Shown: positions 6,880 through 15,783, counted from the first letter of the stretch. The stretch is 64,000 nucleotides of DNA from Lewinella sp. W8 (GCF_004375085.3 NZ_SNAQ03000004.1:1-64000), one strand, 5' to 3'. Made by a program: numbers and translations. The notes: generated by a model from the letters alone, not told the origin.

Positions 6880-9105
6880 ATGGCTGAAGTAATCGAAATA
6901 AACGTTGAGGAACGGACCCAGATCCGGACTGCCTACGAAGAAATGATCGCTGCGATGCGGGTCTCCTATTCCGAGGAGGATCGGGCGCAGATGGATCGTG
7001 CCTTCGAGTTGGCCAACTATTCTCACCGGCACCAGCGCCGGAAGTCGGGGGAGCCCTACATCTTCCACCCGATTGCCGTGGCCCGCATCTGCGGGGAGGA
7101 GATCGGACTGGGCACGACGGCCATCTGTGCGGCCCTGATGCACGACGTGGTGGAAGACACCCCCGTCACCCTGGACGAGATTCAGGCCGAGTTCGGGGAG
7201 CGCATCGCCCAGATGGTCAATGGCCTGACCAAACTCGACAGCGCCTACCAGCACGAGAGCCAGCAGGCGGCCAACTTCAAAAAGGTACTGTCTACGCTCA
7301 TTGTGGACGTACGGATCGTGCTCATCAAGATGGCCGACCGCCTGCACAATATGCGGACGATCAAGAGCATGCCCGAGCACAAGCAGCTCAAAATCGCCGC
7401 CGAAACCAGCTACATCTACGCACCGCTGGCCCACCGCCTGGGACTGTATAATTTCCGCTCGGAATTTCTGGACCTCTGCATGAAGGTGCTCGAAAGGGAG
7501 GAGTACAACACCATTGCCCGCAAGCTGCAGGAAACCAAAGCCTCGCGCGAGGAATACATCGAACGCTTCATCGCTCCGCTACGGGAGCGGATGGACGAAC
7601 TGAACATCCCCTACCGGATATACGGCCGTCCGAAATCCATCTACAGCATTTCCAATAAGCTGAAGAAGAAGCAGGTTCCCTTCGAGCAGATATACGACCT
7701 CTTTGCCGTGCGCATCATCGTGGACGTGCCGCCGAAGCAGGAAAAAATGGCCTGCTGGGGTGCCTACAGTATCGTTACGGACGTCTATCAGGCCGTACCC
7801 GAGCGGCTGAAGGACTGGATCACCATCCCGAAGTCCAACGGATATGAAAGCCTGCACACCACCGTGGCCGGGCCGGACGCCCGCTTCGTCGAGGTGCAGA
7901 TCCGCAGTGAGCGGATGAACGAAATTGCCGAACGGGGCTTCGCCGCCCACTGGAAGTATAAGGGGGTTAGCAATCAGCCGGACATCTACGAGCAGTGGTT
8001 TGAGAGCGTCCGCGACATTCTGGAAGACCCCAACAGCGACACCGTTCAGTTTCTCGGTGATTTCCGGGCCAATAACTTCTTCAACGAGGAAGTGTACGTC
8101 TGGACGCCGGACGGCGACATGAAGACCATGCCCAAGGGCGCTACGGCGCTTGACTTTGCCTTCAGCATTCACACCATGGTCGGCCATCAATGCCAAAGCG
8201 TGCTGTGTGATGAGCGGATCGTTCCCCTCTCCTACGAGCTGCAAAATGGCGACCGCCTGAAGGTCATCACCAACAAGCAGCAGAAGCCGAATAAGGACTG
8301 GCTGAAAATGGTGAAGACGGGTAAGGCCCGCTCCAAAATCCGCCAGGCCCTGAAGGCCGACCGTAAAGAAAAGGGTGAGTTGGGCAAGGAGGCGCTGCTG
8401 CGCAAGCTCAAGAACCTCAAGGTAGAAGACACCAAGGCGGCCTTCGAGCAACTGGCCAACTTCCACACCGACCGCAGCCACGTCGATCTGTTCTACAATG
8501 TGGCCACGGAGGCCATGACCGTAGCCCAGGTGCTGGAGCCCTTCATCGTTGAAAATGGGAAGCTGGTGGCCAAGGCCGCGGAACTGCCCACTGCCCCCGC
8601 TCCCAGTGCCCCCGCCGCCCGCAAGCGGAACCCGGCCAGTAAGATCAAGGGCCACAGCAAGCTGATGATCAACGGAGAGCCCGGAGATCAGTTTGAATAC
8701 ACCATGGCCAGTTGCTGCAATCCCGTGCAGGGGGATCAGGTCTTCGCCTACCTGACGGCCAATGCCGGCCTGAAAATACACCGGGCTACCTGCCCCAACG
8801 CCGAAAACCTGATGGCCAACTACGGCTACCGGATCATGAAGGCCGAGTGGGTGAGCACCACCGAATCCAGTTTCGTGGTGAACCTCACCCTCACGGGACT
8901 CGACAGCGGCAAGGGCGTGATCGAACAGATCAGCCACGAAATTGGTCAGATGGACCTCAACATCCGTTCCTTCAACATCTCGGCGAAAGACGGCTACTTC
9001 AAGGCCAACATCAGTCTGCTGGTGCGGAATACGGACCAGCTTTTCCTGGCCATGCGCGGCTTGCAAAACTTAGATAACATCTCAACCGTTTCCCGGGTAG
9101 AATAA
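6880..9105 (+). CDS. Bifunctional (p)ppGpp synthetase/hydrolase (RSH)
   Basis: 741 residues, full length for a RelA/SpoT homologue. The N-terminal HD hydrolase domain has HDVVEDT at residues 88-94, indicating an active Mn-dependent (p)ppGpp hydrolase. The synthetase domain follows (GRPKSIYSISNKLKKK, IYDLFAVRIIVD, FRAAHWKYK-like FAAHWKYKG). Next come a TGS domain (EVYVWTPDGDMKTMPKGATALDFAFSIH), a zinc-finger/RIS region with ASCCNPVQGD, and a C-terminal ACT domain. It makes and degrades the stringent-response alarmone in the cytosol. The Fur-family gene follows 15 bases later, suggesting co-transcription. Confidence 0.95.
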   Translation: MAEVIEINVEERTQIRTAYEEMIAAMRVSYSEEDRAQMDRAFELANYSHRHQRRKSGEPYIFHPIAVARICGEEIGLGTTAICAALMHDVVEDTPVTLDEIQAEFGERIAQMVNGLTKLDSAYQHESQQAANFKKVLSTLIVDVRIVLIKMADRLHNMRTIKSMPEHKQLKIAAETSYIYAPLAHRLGLYNFRSEFLDLCMKVLEREEYNTIARKLQETKASREEYIERFIAPLRERMDELNIPYRIYGRPKSIYSISNKLKKKQVPFEQIYDLFAVRIIVDVPPKQEKMACWGAYSIVTDVYQAVPERLKDWITIPKSNGYESLHTTVAGPDARFVEVQIRSERMNEIAERGFAAHWKYKGVSNQPDIYEQWFESVRDILEDPNSDTVQFLGDFRANNFFNEEVYVWTPDGDMKTMPKGATALDFAFSIHTMVGHQCQSVLCDERIVPLSYELQNGDRLKVITNKQQKPNKDWLKMVKTGKARSKIRQALKADRKEKGELGKEALLRKLKNLKVEDTKAAFEQLANFHTDRSHVDLFYNVATEAMTVAQVLEPFIVENGKLVAKAAELPTAPAPSAPAARKRNPASKIKGHSKLMINGEPGDQFEYTMASCCNPVQGDQVFAYLTANAGLKIHRATCPNAENLMANYGYRIMKAEWVSTTESSFVVNLTLTGLDSGKGVIEQISHEIGQMDLNIRSFNISAKDGYFKANISLLVRNTDQLFLAMRGLQNLDNISTVSRVE

Positions 9106-9120
9106 ATTTAATTAAAGGGC

Positions 9121-9585
9121 ATGGAGAGCAAGCTGAGCACCGACTTTGAACGGGTGAAGGAGATTTTTTCGGACCACTTACGGGAGCGCAAAGCGCGCCG
9201 CACCCCCGAGCGCTTCGCCATTCTGGAGGAGATTTACAGCCGAGACGATCACTTCGACGCAGAGTCCCTCTACATCCACATGAAGACCAACAACTACCGG
9301 GTCTCCCGGGCTACGGTGTACAACACCCTGGAACTTCTCGTGAGCTGTGACCTGGTCAAAAAGCATCAGTTTGGGAAAAACCTCGCTCAGTACGAAAAAA
9401 GCTACGGCTACAAGCAGCACGATCATCTGATCTGTAATGACTGCGGCAAGGTGCTGGAATTTTGCGATCCCCGCGTCCAGCAGATCAAAAACATGATGGG
9501 TGAAATCCTGCATTTCAACGTCACCAGTCACTCGCTCAACCTTTACGGGAATTGCGCCGGGGGCTGTGAAAAAACGACAAAGTAG
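9121..9585 (+). CDS. Fur-family transcriptional regulator
   Basis: 154 residues. An N-terminal winged helix (TPERFAILEEIYSRDDHFDAESLYIHMK) and the dimerisation domain with metal-binding HDHLICNDCGKVLEFCDP are clear. The CxxC (CNDC) and the C-terminal CAGGC suggest a structural zinc site. Whether it senses iron, zinc or peroxide cannot be read from the sequence. It lies directly behind the RSH gene, a linkage that would tie metal homeostasis to stringent-response expression. Confidence 0.92.
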   Translation: MESKLSTDFERVKEIFSDHLRERKARRTPERFAILEEIYSRDDHFDAESLYIHMKTNNYRVSRATVYNTLELLVSCDLVKKHQFGKNLAQYEKSYGYKQHDHLICNDCGKVLEFCDPRVQQIKNMMGEILHFNVTSHSLNLYGNCAGGCEKTTK

Positions 9586-9675
9586 GCCATCACCCCATTA
9601 AGGTCGTACTTTCGCGCAGTAACTGGCGGAAGTGGCCACTTTTGCACCCCATTAATTTGAAAAACTACGCATAAT

Positions 9676-10047
9676 ATGTCTTTTGAAATCACCGGCACCC
9701 TGGTCAAGAAATACGAAACGGAAACCAAGGGAGAATCCTTCCGGGTGCGTGACTTTGTGATCAAAGCCAATGACGGCGGACAGTACGACAACTTTGTAAA
9801 ATTCCAGTGCACCCAGGATCGGACGGCCATCGTTGACGACCTGAACGAAGGCGACGAAATCAAGGTGCACTTCGATCTGCGGGGCCGGGAATGGCAGGGC
9901 CGCTACTTCACCAACCTGAACGCCTGGCGGGTAGAAAACATCTCCGCTTCCAGTGGCGTCAGCACCAGCTCGGAAGAAACCTTTAACGATTTCCCCAGCG
10001 CCGGCGACGAACCGGCCGTTTCCGCTGACGACGATCTGCCCTTCTAG
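9676..10047 (+). CDS. DUF3127 protein with SSB-like C-terminal tip
   Basis: 123 residues. The first 90 form a DUF3127 domain (MSFEITGTLVKKYETETKG, then FVIKANDGGQYDNFVKF and HFDLRGREWQGRYFTNLNAW), an OB-fold-like family common in Bacteroidota. A serine-rich linker follows, and the protein ends in an acidic SADDDLPF. This tail closely resembles the DDDIPF tip by which single-stranded DNA-binding proteins recruit repair and replication partners. The role in DNA metabolism is inferred, not known. Confidence 0.85.
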   Translation: MSFEITGTLVKKYETETKGESFRVRDFVIKANDGGQYDNFVKFQCTQDRTAIVDDLNEGDEIKVHFDLRGREWQGRYFTNLNAWRVENISASSGVSTSSEETFNDFPSAGDEPAVSADDDLPF

Positions 10048-10155
10048 GGACTGAATTCATCGCGCCATACCGATTGCTCCCCACGAACCAGGCGTTTGCC
10101 ACAACCTTTCGGCACCTCGATTGTCTGAAAGGAATAACCTCAATGACCATCCAAT

Positions 10156-10557
10156 ATGGTTCGTCAAACAACCCAGGAAGTAACCGTAAGTGCCGACAGC
10201 ATTTTCCAACCCCAGTACAGCGACCCGGAGAAGGAACTCTACGTGCACGCTTACCGGATCCGGATCGCCAATGACGGAGCGCACCCCGTGCAGCTTCTCA
10301 GTCGGTCCTGGGAGGTTATTGACGCTACCGGGGCCCGACGGCTCGTGGAAGGAGAAGGTGTGGTGGGGCAGCAACCGGTAATCCTTCCGGGCCAATTCCA
10401 TGAATACACCAGTTGGGTACAGTTTGAAACGCCCATCGGCGCCATGCAGGGAACGTACCTGATGAAGCGGCAGTCCGCTTCCCCCCGCCAGGGAGGAGAG
10501 TTGTTCCAGGTGGAAGTCCCGCGCTTTCTGCACGTGGCAACCGAAGTCCTTAACTAA
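10156..10557 (+). CDS. apaG: ApaG family protein (DUF525)
   Basis: 133 residues, normal for the family. The ApaG fibronectin-III-like fold is recognised from VTVSADSIFQPQYS, YRIRIANDGAHPVQLLSRSW, GEGVVGQQPVILPGQFHEYTSW and MQGTYLM. ApaG has been linked to cobalt/magnesium resistance and to dinucleoside polyphosphate metabolism. Its molecular job is unsettled. The next gene, scpA, is convergent and its stop lies 40 bases away. Confidence 0.92.
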   Translation: MVRQTTQEVTVSADSIFQPQYSDPEKELYVHAYRIRIANDGAHPVQLLSRSWEVIDATGARRLVEGEGVVGQQPVILPGQFHEYTSWVQFETPIGAMQGTYLMKRQSASPRQGGELFQVEVPRFLHVATEVLN

Positions 10558-10597
10558 ATCTGAGGTTGGGGCTTACGCGCCTATACCCGCGGTTCAC

Positions 10598-11365
10598 CTA
10601 CTCCTCTTCGCCGGGTCCGGCCTCCAGCCAGAAGTTATTCGGTCCCTCGCCGGGAATGAGCTTCACTTCCTGCAGGTTCAGCAGTTCCAGTAAGCCCAGG
10701 AAGGTCACGATGGCGTGAATGCGGGTTTCGCATACTGAGAAAATATCCATGAAGGTTGCCCGCTCACCGCTGGTCCGCACTCGCGACACGACGTCCATAA
10801 TCCGGGTCTGCTGATCTTCAATGGTATAACTGAACTGTGCAATTTCGTGCACCACGGGCCGCTTGCTGGCGTCCTCCAGTTTCTGGAGCATCCGTTCGTA
10901 GGCCCGCAGCAGTTTGAACAGGGTTACGCTTTCCAGCTCCACGTCCACCAGCGCTTTCGTGGCCAACTGGGCGAGTTCCGCCGTGACGTTACCCCGGTAA
11001 TTGCGCATGCCGCGTTCCGTCTCCAGGGTCCGCAGTTCCTCCAGCACGGATTTGTATCGCTTGTATTCCAGCAGGCGGGCCACGAGTTCCTCGCGGGGAT
11101 CGATCTCGTTGCCATCTTCGTCTACCGGTTTGCGGGGGATGAGCATTTTGGCCTTGATGCGGCACAGGGTGGCCGCCACGAGGACAAACTCACTGGCCAG
11201 GTCGATGTCCATGGCCTCGGCCTGCCGCATGTAGGCCAGAAACTCATCCGTCACCTGCGCGATGGGGATATCGTAAATGTCCAGCTCATCCCGCTCGATG
11301 AAGAAGAGCAGCAGGTCGAAGGGCCCCTCGAACTGGGGAAGTTTGATGGTGTAGCCAGCGGCCAT
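10598..11365 (-). CDS. scpA: Segregation and condensation protein A
   Basis: 255 residues. The N-terminal kleisin motif FEGPFDLLLFFIERDELDIYDI and AYMRQAEAMDIDLASEFVLVAATL are standard, as is the C-terminal winged helix (FLGLLELLNLQEVKLI). ScpA bridges the Smc heads with ScpB in the condensin complex that compacts and segregates the chromosome. scpB is not in the neighbourhood. A promoter-like TATCTTTG lies 38 bases before the ATG. Confidence 0.94.
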   Translation of the reverse strand: MAAGYTIKLPQFEGPFDLLLFFIERDELDIYDIPIAQVTDEFLAYMRQAEAMDIDLASEFVLVAATLCRIKAKMLIPRKPVDEDGNEIDPREELVARLLEYKRYKSVLEELRTLETERGMRNYRGNVTAELAQLATKALVDVELESVTLFKLLRAYERMLQKLEDASKRPVVHEIAQFSYTIEDQQTRIMDVVSRVRTSGERATFMDIFSVCETRIHAIVTFLGLLELLNLQEVKLIPGEGPNNFWLEAGPGEEE

Positions 11366-11403
11366 GATGCGGGGGTTTGGGGCTCACGAAGCGTAAACCC
11401 GGG

Positions 11404-11411
11404 CAAAGATA
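11404..11411 (-). promoter_or_regulatory. Promoter -7 box TATCTTTG of scpA
   Basis: Perfect match to the Bacteroidota -7 consensus TAnnTTTG on the minus strand, 38 bases upstream of the scpA start at 11365. A TTGG about 26 bases further upstream is a weak candidate for the -33 element. Confidence 0.5.
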
Positions 11412-11430
11412 GTATTCTGGGCGGAGTGCG

Positions 11431-11955
11431 CTAGCCGCCAAACACCTCCCCCAGCAGGGCTTCCAGTTCTTCCTGGTCTACCGCGTCGAAAGACGATTCC
11501 AGGGAACTGTCTACGTCAAAGACGCCCATCAGGGAGCCGTCGGGGCGCCGTACCGGCACCACAATCTCGGAGCGGCTGTTGGGATCACAGGCGATGTGCT
11601 CCTTGCCCGGCACGAGGGCGTGAGTGTCTTCCACGATTTTTGTTTCTCCGGAAGCCGCCACCGCTCCGCATACGCCCCGACCAAAATCGATGTACAGGCA
11701 GCCCAGCGTTCCCTGGTAGGGTCCCACTACCAGCTGTCGGTCACCACGGACGAGGTAAAAACCCACCCAGTAATAATAAGGGAGGTGGCTTTTCAGCAGG
11801 GAGTTGATCGTCACCATCTTCACCATTTCGCTGGGCTCCTCCCCTAGGGTGGCCAGAATGGCCTGACGGGCAGCGGCGTAGGCGGCCCGCTTCTCTTCCC
11901 GGCTCAGGTTGACCGACGGCTTGATGAAGTAGGGCATGGTGGCGGATGCAGACAT
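11431..11955 (-). CDS. Free methionine-(R)-sulfoxide reductase (GAF domain)
   Basis: 174 residues; an in-frame ATG at 11937 (MPYFIKP) is an alternative start. The protein is a single GAF domain with YYWVGFYLV, GTLGCLYIDFGRGVCGAVA and HIACDPNSRSEIVVPV. The three family cysteines are present at residues 86, 96 and 123, supporting true free-Met-R-SO reductase activity rather than a sensory GAF domain. It repairs oxidised free methionine in the cytosol using thioredoxin. Confidence 0.9.
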   Translation of the reverse strand: MSASATMPYFIKPSVNLSREEKRAAYAAARQAILATLGEEPSEMVKMVTINSLLKSHLPYYYWVGFYLVRGDRQLVVGPYQGTLGCLYIDFGRGVCGAVAASGETKIVEDTHALVPGKEHIACDPNSRSEIVVPVRRPDGSLMGVFDVDSSLESSFDAVDQEELEALLGEVFGG

Positions 11956-12035
11956 ACGGAATGAATTGGGGGTGTGCCAAAGTAGGGTTACGGGAGCATA
12001 AACACCCCCGGGTTAAAAACGGATGACGAAAAGGG

Positions 12036-12077
12036 GACAAAAAGAAAGCGCAGCCGGCCCGAGCCAACTGCGCTTTC
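12036..12077 (-). terminator. Intrinsic terminator of the DUF2911 gene
   Basis: The stem 12044-12053 (gaaagcgcag) pairs with 12068-12077 (ctgcgctttc). On the minus strand it is followed by TTTTTGTCC. It lies 18 bases beyond the stop at 12095. Confidence 0.6.
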
Positions 12078-12094
12078 GTTCCGTTCAGGATACC

Positions 12095-12949
12095 CTAATA
12101 ATTCAGCTCGAGTATGGACTTCTCGTTCATCCGCACGTAGTCCATATTACCGGCCTTCTCGGCCAATTCGGCGGACAGGTTGAAAGCGTCCGTGGCCTTT
12201 TCCTTCATGCCCATATCCACCAGGATCAAGCCCTGACGACGTACCATCCAGTAACGTGGATTGTCACCGCCCATGGCTACGGCCTTATTGATGTATTCCA
12301 GGGCCTTTTCCTTATCGCCGTTTTCGTGAAGAAAGGAAGCGGCGTTGTAGTAATCGTTCATGCCGGGGCCCGCCATGATGCGGTCAATGCTGGCCATAAT
12401 TTGCGTCTTAGCATTCGTCTTCACGGGTACAGCGACCATCGTGTTGTCCCACTTCATGACGATGTCAGCACCGTCCAGGGTATAGTTCTGCACGTCAATC
12501 GTGAAGGCTTCTACTTTTCCTTCGGAGGCCATGCTTTTCACCTTGGTGGTAACGGCAGGCGTTTTGTCGACGTAGCTACCCCAGTTGCCGGTCTCGTAGG
12601 GGAAGAACATTACTTCCCACTCCGTAGTGAAAGGCTTAGAAAGCACCGCGTAGCTGCCGGCGGGAACTTCCTCACCACCGATCATGACGTCTCCACCAAA
12701 GGTGATTTTCGTGGCCTGGTTGGCACCAGTTCTCCATACTTGGCCGAAGGGCACCAGACCATTGAGGGCAAAGATTTTACGGCCCTTAACGCCGGGGCGG
12801 CTGTATTCGATGTGAACGTCGGTCAGACCGATGGTCGTCTCCACTTTGGCGGAGGGAGAAGCGGGGGTGGTCCGCAGTTGAGCTTCCAGGCTGGTGGTCA
12901 GCAGCAGCGCGAAGAGCGCAAAGGTGAGGGTAAGTACTTGCTTACGCAT
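12095..12949 (-). CDS. Secreted DUF2911 protein with TPR-like tail
   Basis: 284 residues. A signal peptide (residues 1-23, MRKQVLTLTFALFALLLTTS) precedes a DUF2911 domain: PSAKVETTIGLTDVHIEYSRPGVKGR, FGQVWRTGANQATKITF and VPAGSYAVLSKP. The C-terminal third (DKEKALEYINKAVAMGGDNPRYW, KATDAFNLSAELAEKAGN) is TPR-like. DUF2911 proteins are common exported Bacteroidota proteins of unknown function. It is a single-gene unit with its own terminator. Confidence 0.88.
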   Translation of the reverse strand: MRKQVLTLTFALFALLLTTSLEAQLRTTPASPSAKVETTIGLTDVHIEYSRPGVKGRKIFALNGLVPFGQVWRTGANQATKITFGGDVMIGGEEVPAGSYAVLSKPFTTEWEVMFFPYETGNWGSYVDKTPAVTTKVKSMASEGKVEAFTIDVQNYTLDGADIVMKWDNTMVAVPVKTNAKTQIMASIDRIMAGPGMNDYYNAASFLHENGDKEKALEYINKAVAMGGDNPRYWMVRRQGLILVDMGMKEKATDAFNLSAELAEKAGNMDYVRMNEKSILELNY

Positions 12950-13065
12950 GGTGATTGGTTTGATTTAGTGTTGTGGAATTATTCCGAACGCTAATGTTTG
13001 TCGGTTACCGATGGTTCAATTCTCCCGCAGGAGTTTTTCCGGCTTTTCGGGTAGGCTTCCCCGCC

Positions 13066-14265
13066 CTAGTGGGCACTTTTGGGCGGTGCGGGAGCCGAGG
13101 CGTGGAAATCTCGCGCGATGCGACCGGCGTAATCATCGAGTAGTTCGCGCACCCGTGCGGCGCGTTCACTGGCTACGATCATGCCGATGTGCTGCTTCTT
13201 ATCGATCTTCCAGACGACTTCGGGGTCATTGAACCCGCTCATGTCCGGCCGCTCGAAGCGGGAAAGGCTGACGACGATGCCGGCCTGGCCGTACTTACGC
13301 TCCGGGACCTGGTAGGCAGTATGGTGGGCCATGGCGGTTTCCAGCCGGGCCCATTCGGCCCAGAGGTTGACGCCCGTGGCGGCCTCCACCATCTCCGCGA
13401 GGTGCGCGCCCCCTACCCGACTGGCCGTCTCCAGGAAGACGAATTCGCCGTTGGGGAGCTTGATGAATTCCGTATGGCTGGCGCTGAAGCGCATGCCAAA
13501 GGCCTGCATTACCTCGGCCGTCAGGGCCCGCAGGCGCTGGGCATCCTCTTCGTCGTGGGGTACGCTGACGGAGCGGAAAATGCCGCCGCCGTGGGCCACC
13601 TCAAAGGGAGTGCTCAGGTAGCGGGAAATCTGGCAGAAAACCACTTCCCCGTCCACGCTGATGGCGTCGGCGTGGTAGACATCTCCGGGGCGAAACTGCT
13701 CGATGAGGTACTCGTGCCGCTTTTCCCCGAGGGCGTGCACCGCCGCCCAGAGTTCATCGGCGGAGTGTAGTTTTTTAATGCCCGTCGCACTGGCTTCTCC
13801 CCGGGGTTTGATCAGGCAGGGATATTCAATCCGGTTGGCGAAGTCGGCCAGCACCTGGTTGTTGAACAGGGGCGTGAAGTCGGGCACCGGAACGCCGGCC
13901 TCGCGGGCGCGAATGCGCATGGCAAGCTTATCCCGGAAGTAGCGAGCCGTCGTTTGCCCCATGCCGGGCAGGCGAAACTCTTCGCGCAGGTAGGCGGCCT
14001 TCTCGACGTCAAAGTCATCGAGGGCCACGATGCGGTTTACCTGCCGGTCGCGCATCATCCAGGCCAGTCCCTTCGCCAGGTTCCCGAGATTCGCTGGACT
14101 GTTGCTGTCGTCTTCCATGTAGAACACCTCGTCAATCGCCTCCCAGGGCCAGGGGTCATGCTCGAGCTTTTTGGCCGTCAGCAGGTAGACCGTATTTCCC
14201 GCCGCTTTGCAGGCGCGCAGGAAGGGGGCTCCCTTGAAATAGCAGGAAATACAGAGGAAAGTCAT
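13066..14265 (-). CDS. ATP-grasp domain protein
   Basis: 399 residues from the ATG at 14265; the frame extends to a TTG at 14340 but the ATG fits the start of the fold (MTFLCISCYFKGAPFLRACKAAG). The central ATP-grasp motifs are clear: YPCLIKPRGEASATGIKKL, EYLIEQFRPGDVYHADAIS and FVFLETASRVGGAHL. Such enzymes join a carboxylate to an amine or thiol via an acylphosphate. The absence of neighbouring biosynthetic genes leaves the substrate unknown. The N-terminus resembles carbamoyl-phosphate/biotin carboxylase-like pre-ATP-grasp domains. Confidence 0.85.
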   Translation of the reverse strand: MTFLCISCYFKGAPFLRACKAAGNTVYLLTAKKLEHDPWPWEAIDEVFYMEDDSNSPANLGNLAKGLAWMMRDRQVNRIVALDDFDVEKAAYLREEFRLPGMGQTTARYFRDKLAMRIRAREAGVPVPDFTPLFNNQVLADFANRIEYPCLIKPRGEASATGIKKLHSADELWAAVHALGEKRHEYLIEQFRPGDVYHADAISVDGEVVFCQISRYLSTPFEVAHGGGIFRSVSVPHDEEDAQRLRALTAEVMQAFGMRFSASHTEFIKLPNGEFVFLETASRVGGAHLAEMVEAATGVNLWAEWARLETAMAHHTAYQVPERKYGQAGIVVSLSRFERPDMSGFNDPEVVWKIDKKQHIGMIVASERAARVRELLDDYAGRIARDFHASAPAPPKSAH

Positions 14266-14624
14266 AAGCGGTGGAATTTGCTCCCCAAAGATGCAAACTT
14301 CCTGGGTAGCATTCCGGAGAATCCGGGGGTTTTGAGTCAACCCAAAACTCGATTTATCACTTTATATAGTCGATCTCACGGGCAACGGCCCCGAGATCGC
14401 AGGTCGCTGGGATCGCCGATCATCCGGGATGGTGGGGCGCAAGTCCGACCAAGCACTTGGGCGCTGCGCGCAGGTGCCGCGACCGCCCGGGAGGCCGGCA
14501 TAGAGAACGAATGGCACGGTTATCGCTCACGATGAGCCTGCTCACAAATTCGGCTCCTCCAGGGCATCTTTGCACCTGCGGTCCCTCGCCCCCTAAATCA
14601 TTATTCAGAAAACCAACAACCAAC
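14266..14624. other. Divergent intergenic region
   Basis: 359 bases between the ATP-grasp gene and the redoxin. Promoter-like CATCTTTG boxes face both genes (14565-14572 on the plus strand; a CATCTTTG on the minus strand near 14289). GCGCAGGTGC and its complement occur at about 14469 and 14572. Open frames here lack protein character. Confidence 0.4.
14565..14572 (+). promoter_or_regulatory. Promoter -7-like box CATCTTTG of the redoxin gene
   Basis: CATCTTTG, one mismatch from TAnnTTTG, 52 bases before the ATG at 14625. Confidence 0.35.
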
Positions 14625-15179
14625 ATGGCCCTGACCGAATCTACGATGCTCGACATCGGCACCCAAGCACCCGAATTTACGCTCCTCGACACGGTATCCG
14701 ACCGGCAGCTCAGTCTTAAAGACCTCCAGGGAGACAGCGGTACCCTAGTGTACTTCATCTGCAATCATTGTCCCTACGTGCTGCACGTGATCGACGAGCT
14801 GGTGGCGGTAGCCAACGATTACCGTACCCGCGGCATCGGTGTGGTGGCCATCAGCTCCAACGACGTCGAAAAATACCCGGTCGACAGTCCGGAAAACATG
14901 CAGGTCTTCGCCGAGAAGAACCACTTCAATTTCCCCTACCTCTACGACGAAGATCAGTCGGTGGCCAAAGCCTACGACGCGGCCTGTACGCCCGACCTTT
15001 ACCTCTTCAGCGGAGACGGCAAGCTCTACTACCGCGGCCGCCTGGACGGCAGCCGCCCCAATTCCGGCAGTCCGGTTTCCGGGGTCGATCTCCGCAATGC
15101 GCTGGACGATCTACTGGCCGGGCGCCCCGCTCCGGAAAAGCAGTATCCCAGCATGGGCTGCAACATCAAATGGAAATAA
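14625..15179 (+). CDS. Thioredoxin-like redoxin (AhpC/TSA type)
   Basis: 184 residues from the ATG at 14625. Upstream codons of the longer frame lack protein character. The fold is AhpC/TSA-like: IGTQAPEFTLLDTVSDRQLSL, then the active site FICNHCPYVLHV with C46-N-H-C49, then GVVAISSND and YDAACTPDLYLF with the cis-proline region. No signal peptide, so cytosolic. The CNHC motif is typical of this thioredoxin-family group found in many bacteria. Probable thiol-disulfide oxidoreductase or peroxiredoxin-like protein with unknown partner. Confidence 0.87.
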   Translation: MALTESTMLDIGTQAPEFTLLDTVSDRQLSLKDLQGDSGTLVYFICNHCPYVLHVIDELVAVANDYRTRGIGVVAISSNDVEKYPVDSPENMQVFAEKNHFNFPYLYDEDQSVAKAYDAACTPDLYLFSGDGKLYYRGRLDGSRPNSGSPVSGVDLRNALDDLLAGRPAPEKQYPSMGCNIKWK

Positions 15180-15242
15180 GAGCCTGTTTGGACGGATTTT
15201 TTAACGCCTCCTTATTAATCCAGGCGGTCCGTTCGACGTTCC

Positions 15243-15250
15243 TATCTTTG
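15243..15250 (+). promoter_or_regulatory. Promoter -7 box TATCTTTG
   Basis: Perfect TAnnTTTG match. The expected start of transcription would fall just downstream, at or next to the hairpin at 15254-15281. Confidence 0.5.
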
Positions 15251-15253
15251 TAA

Positions 15254-15281
15254 GCCGCCAAAGATCCCGATCTTTGGCGGC
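15254..15281 (+). promoter_or_regulatory. Perfect hairpin at the predicted mRNA 5' end
   Basis: 15254-15266 (gccgccaaagatc) pairs perfectly with 15269-15281 around two bases. There is no T-run after it, so it is not a standard terminator. It sits just downstream of a -7 box and would form the 5' end of the mRNA of the gene at 15309. It may stabilise the mRNA or bind a regulator. Confidence 0.45.
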
Positions 15282-15308
15282 ACACCCTCCTCACTAAAAT
15301 CATCCGCC

Positions 15309-15773
15309 ATGCGTGCGCTTTTTCTCCCCCTTCTTCTGTTGCTGTTTGGTGCCGCCACCGAGCTTACCGCTCAGGACGCCCAGATGTGGCAGACCCTCAG
15401 TAAGATCACCTACGAAAAGCAATTCGACGAATTACTGGGGTTCAAGGTAGACGTTCCCGTCTTCAGCCAGGAGATTAAGGACCTGGAAGGAGAAATCATC
15501 GAAATCAGTGGCTACATCGTTCCCGTGGAGGGCTACAAAAGCCACACCGAATTCGTCTTCAGTGCCTATCCCTACAATATGTGTTTCTTCTGTGGTGGCG
15601 CTGGGCCGGAAACGGTCATGGAAGTTACGGCCAACGAGCCGGTGAAGTACAGCACCGAACGCATCAAACTGCGCGGTAAGCTCCTGCTCAATGACGACGA
15701 TATCAACCGCCTGATGTACATCATGGTGGACGCCGAACTGATCACGGACGATGATTCCGGGGCCGGAAAATAA
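15309..15773 (+). CDS. Secreted protein with FCGGAGPE motif, unknown function
   Basis: 154 residues. A signal peptide (MRALFLPLLLLLFGAATELTAQ) precedes a compact beta-rich domain: LLGFKVDVPVFSQE, IIEISGYIVPVEGYKSH, then YNMCFFCGGAGPETVMEV. The CFFC and GYIVP features recall the DUF3299-type OB-like family. The two cysteines could bind a metal or form a disulfide. It probably acts in the periplasm. The gene is followed by a strong terminator. Confidence 0.75.
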   Translation: MRALFLPLLLLLFGAATELTAQDAQMWQTLSKITYEKQFDELLGFKVDVPVFSQEIKDLEGEIIEISGYIVPVEGYKSHTEFVFSAYPYNMCFFCGGAGPETVMEVTANEPVKYSTERIKLRGKLLLNDDDINRLMYIMVDAELITDDDSGAGK

Positions 15774-15783
15774 TCTTTTGCTC

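Noticed and set aside
7579-9066. Long minus-strand frame opposite the RSH gene
   Set aside because: It is a shadow of the well-supported RSH gene, caused by high GC content.
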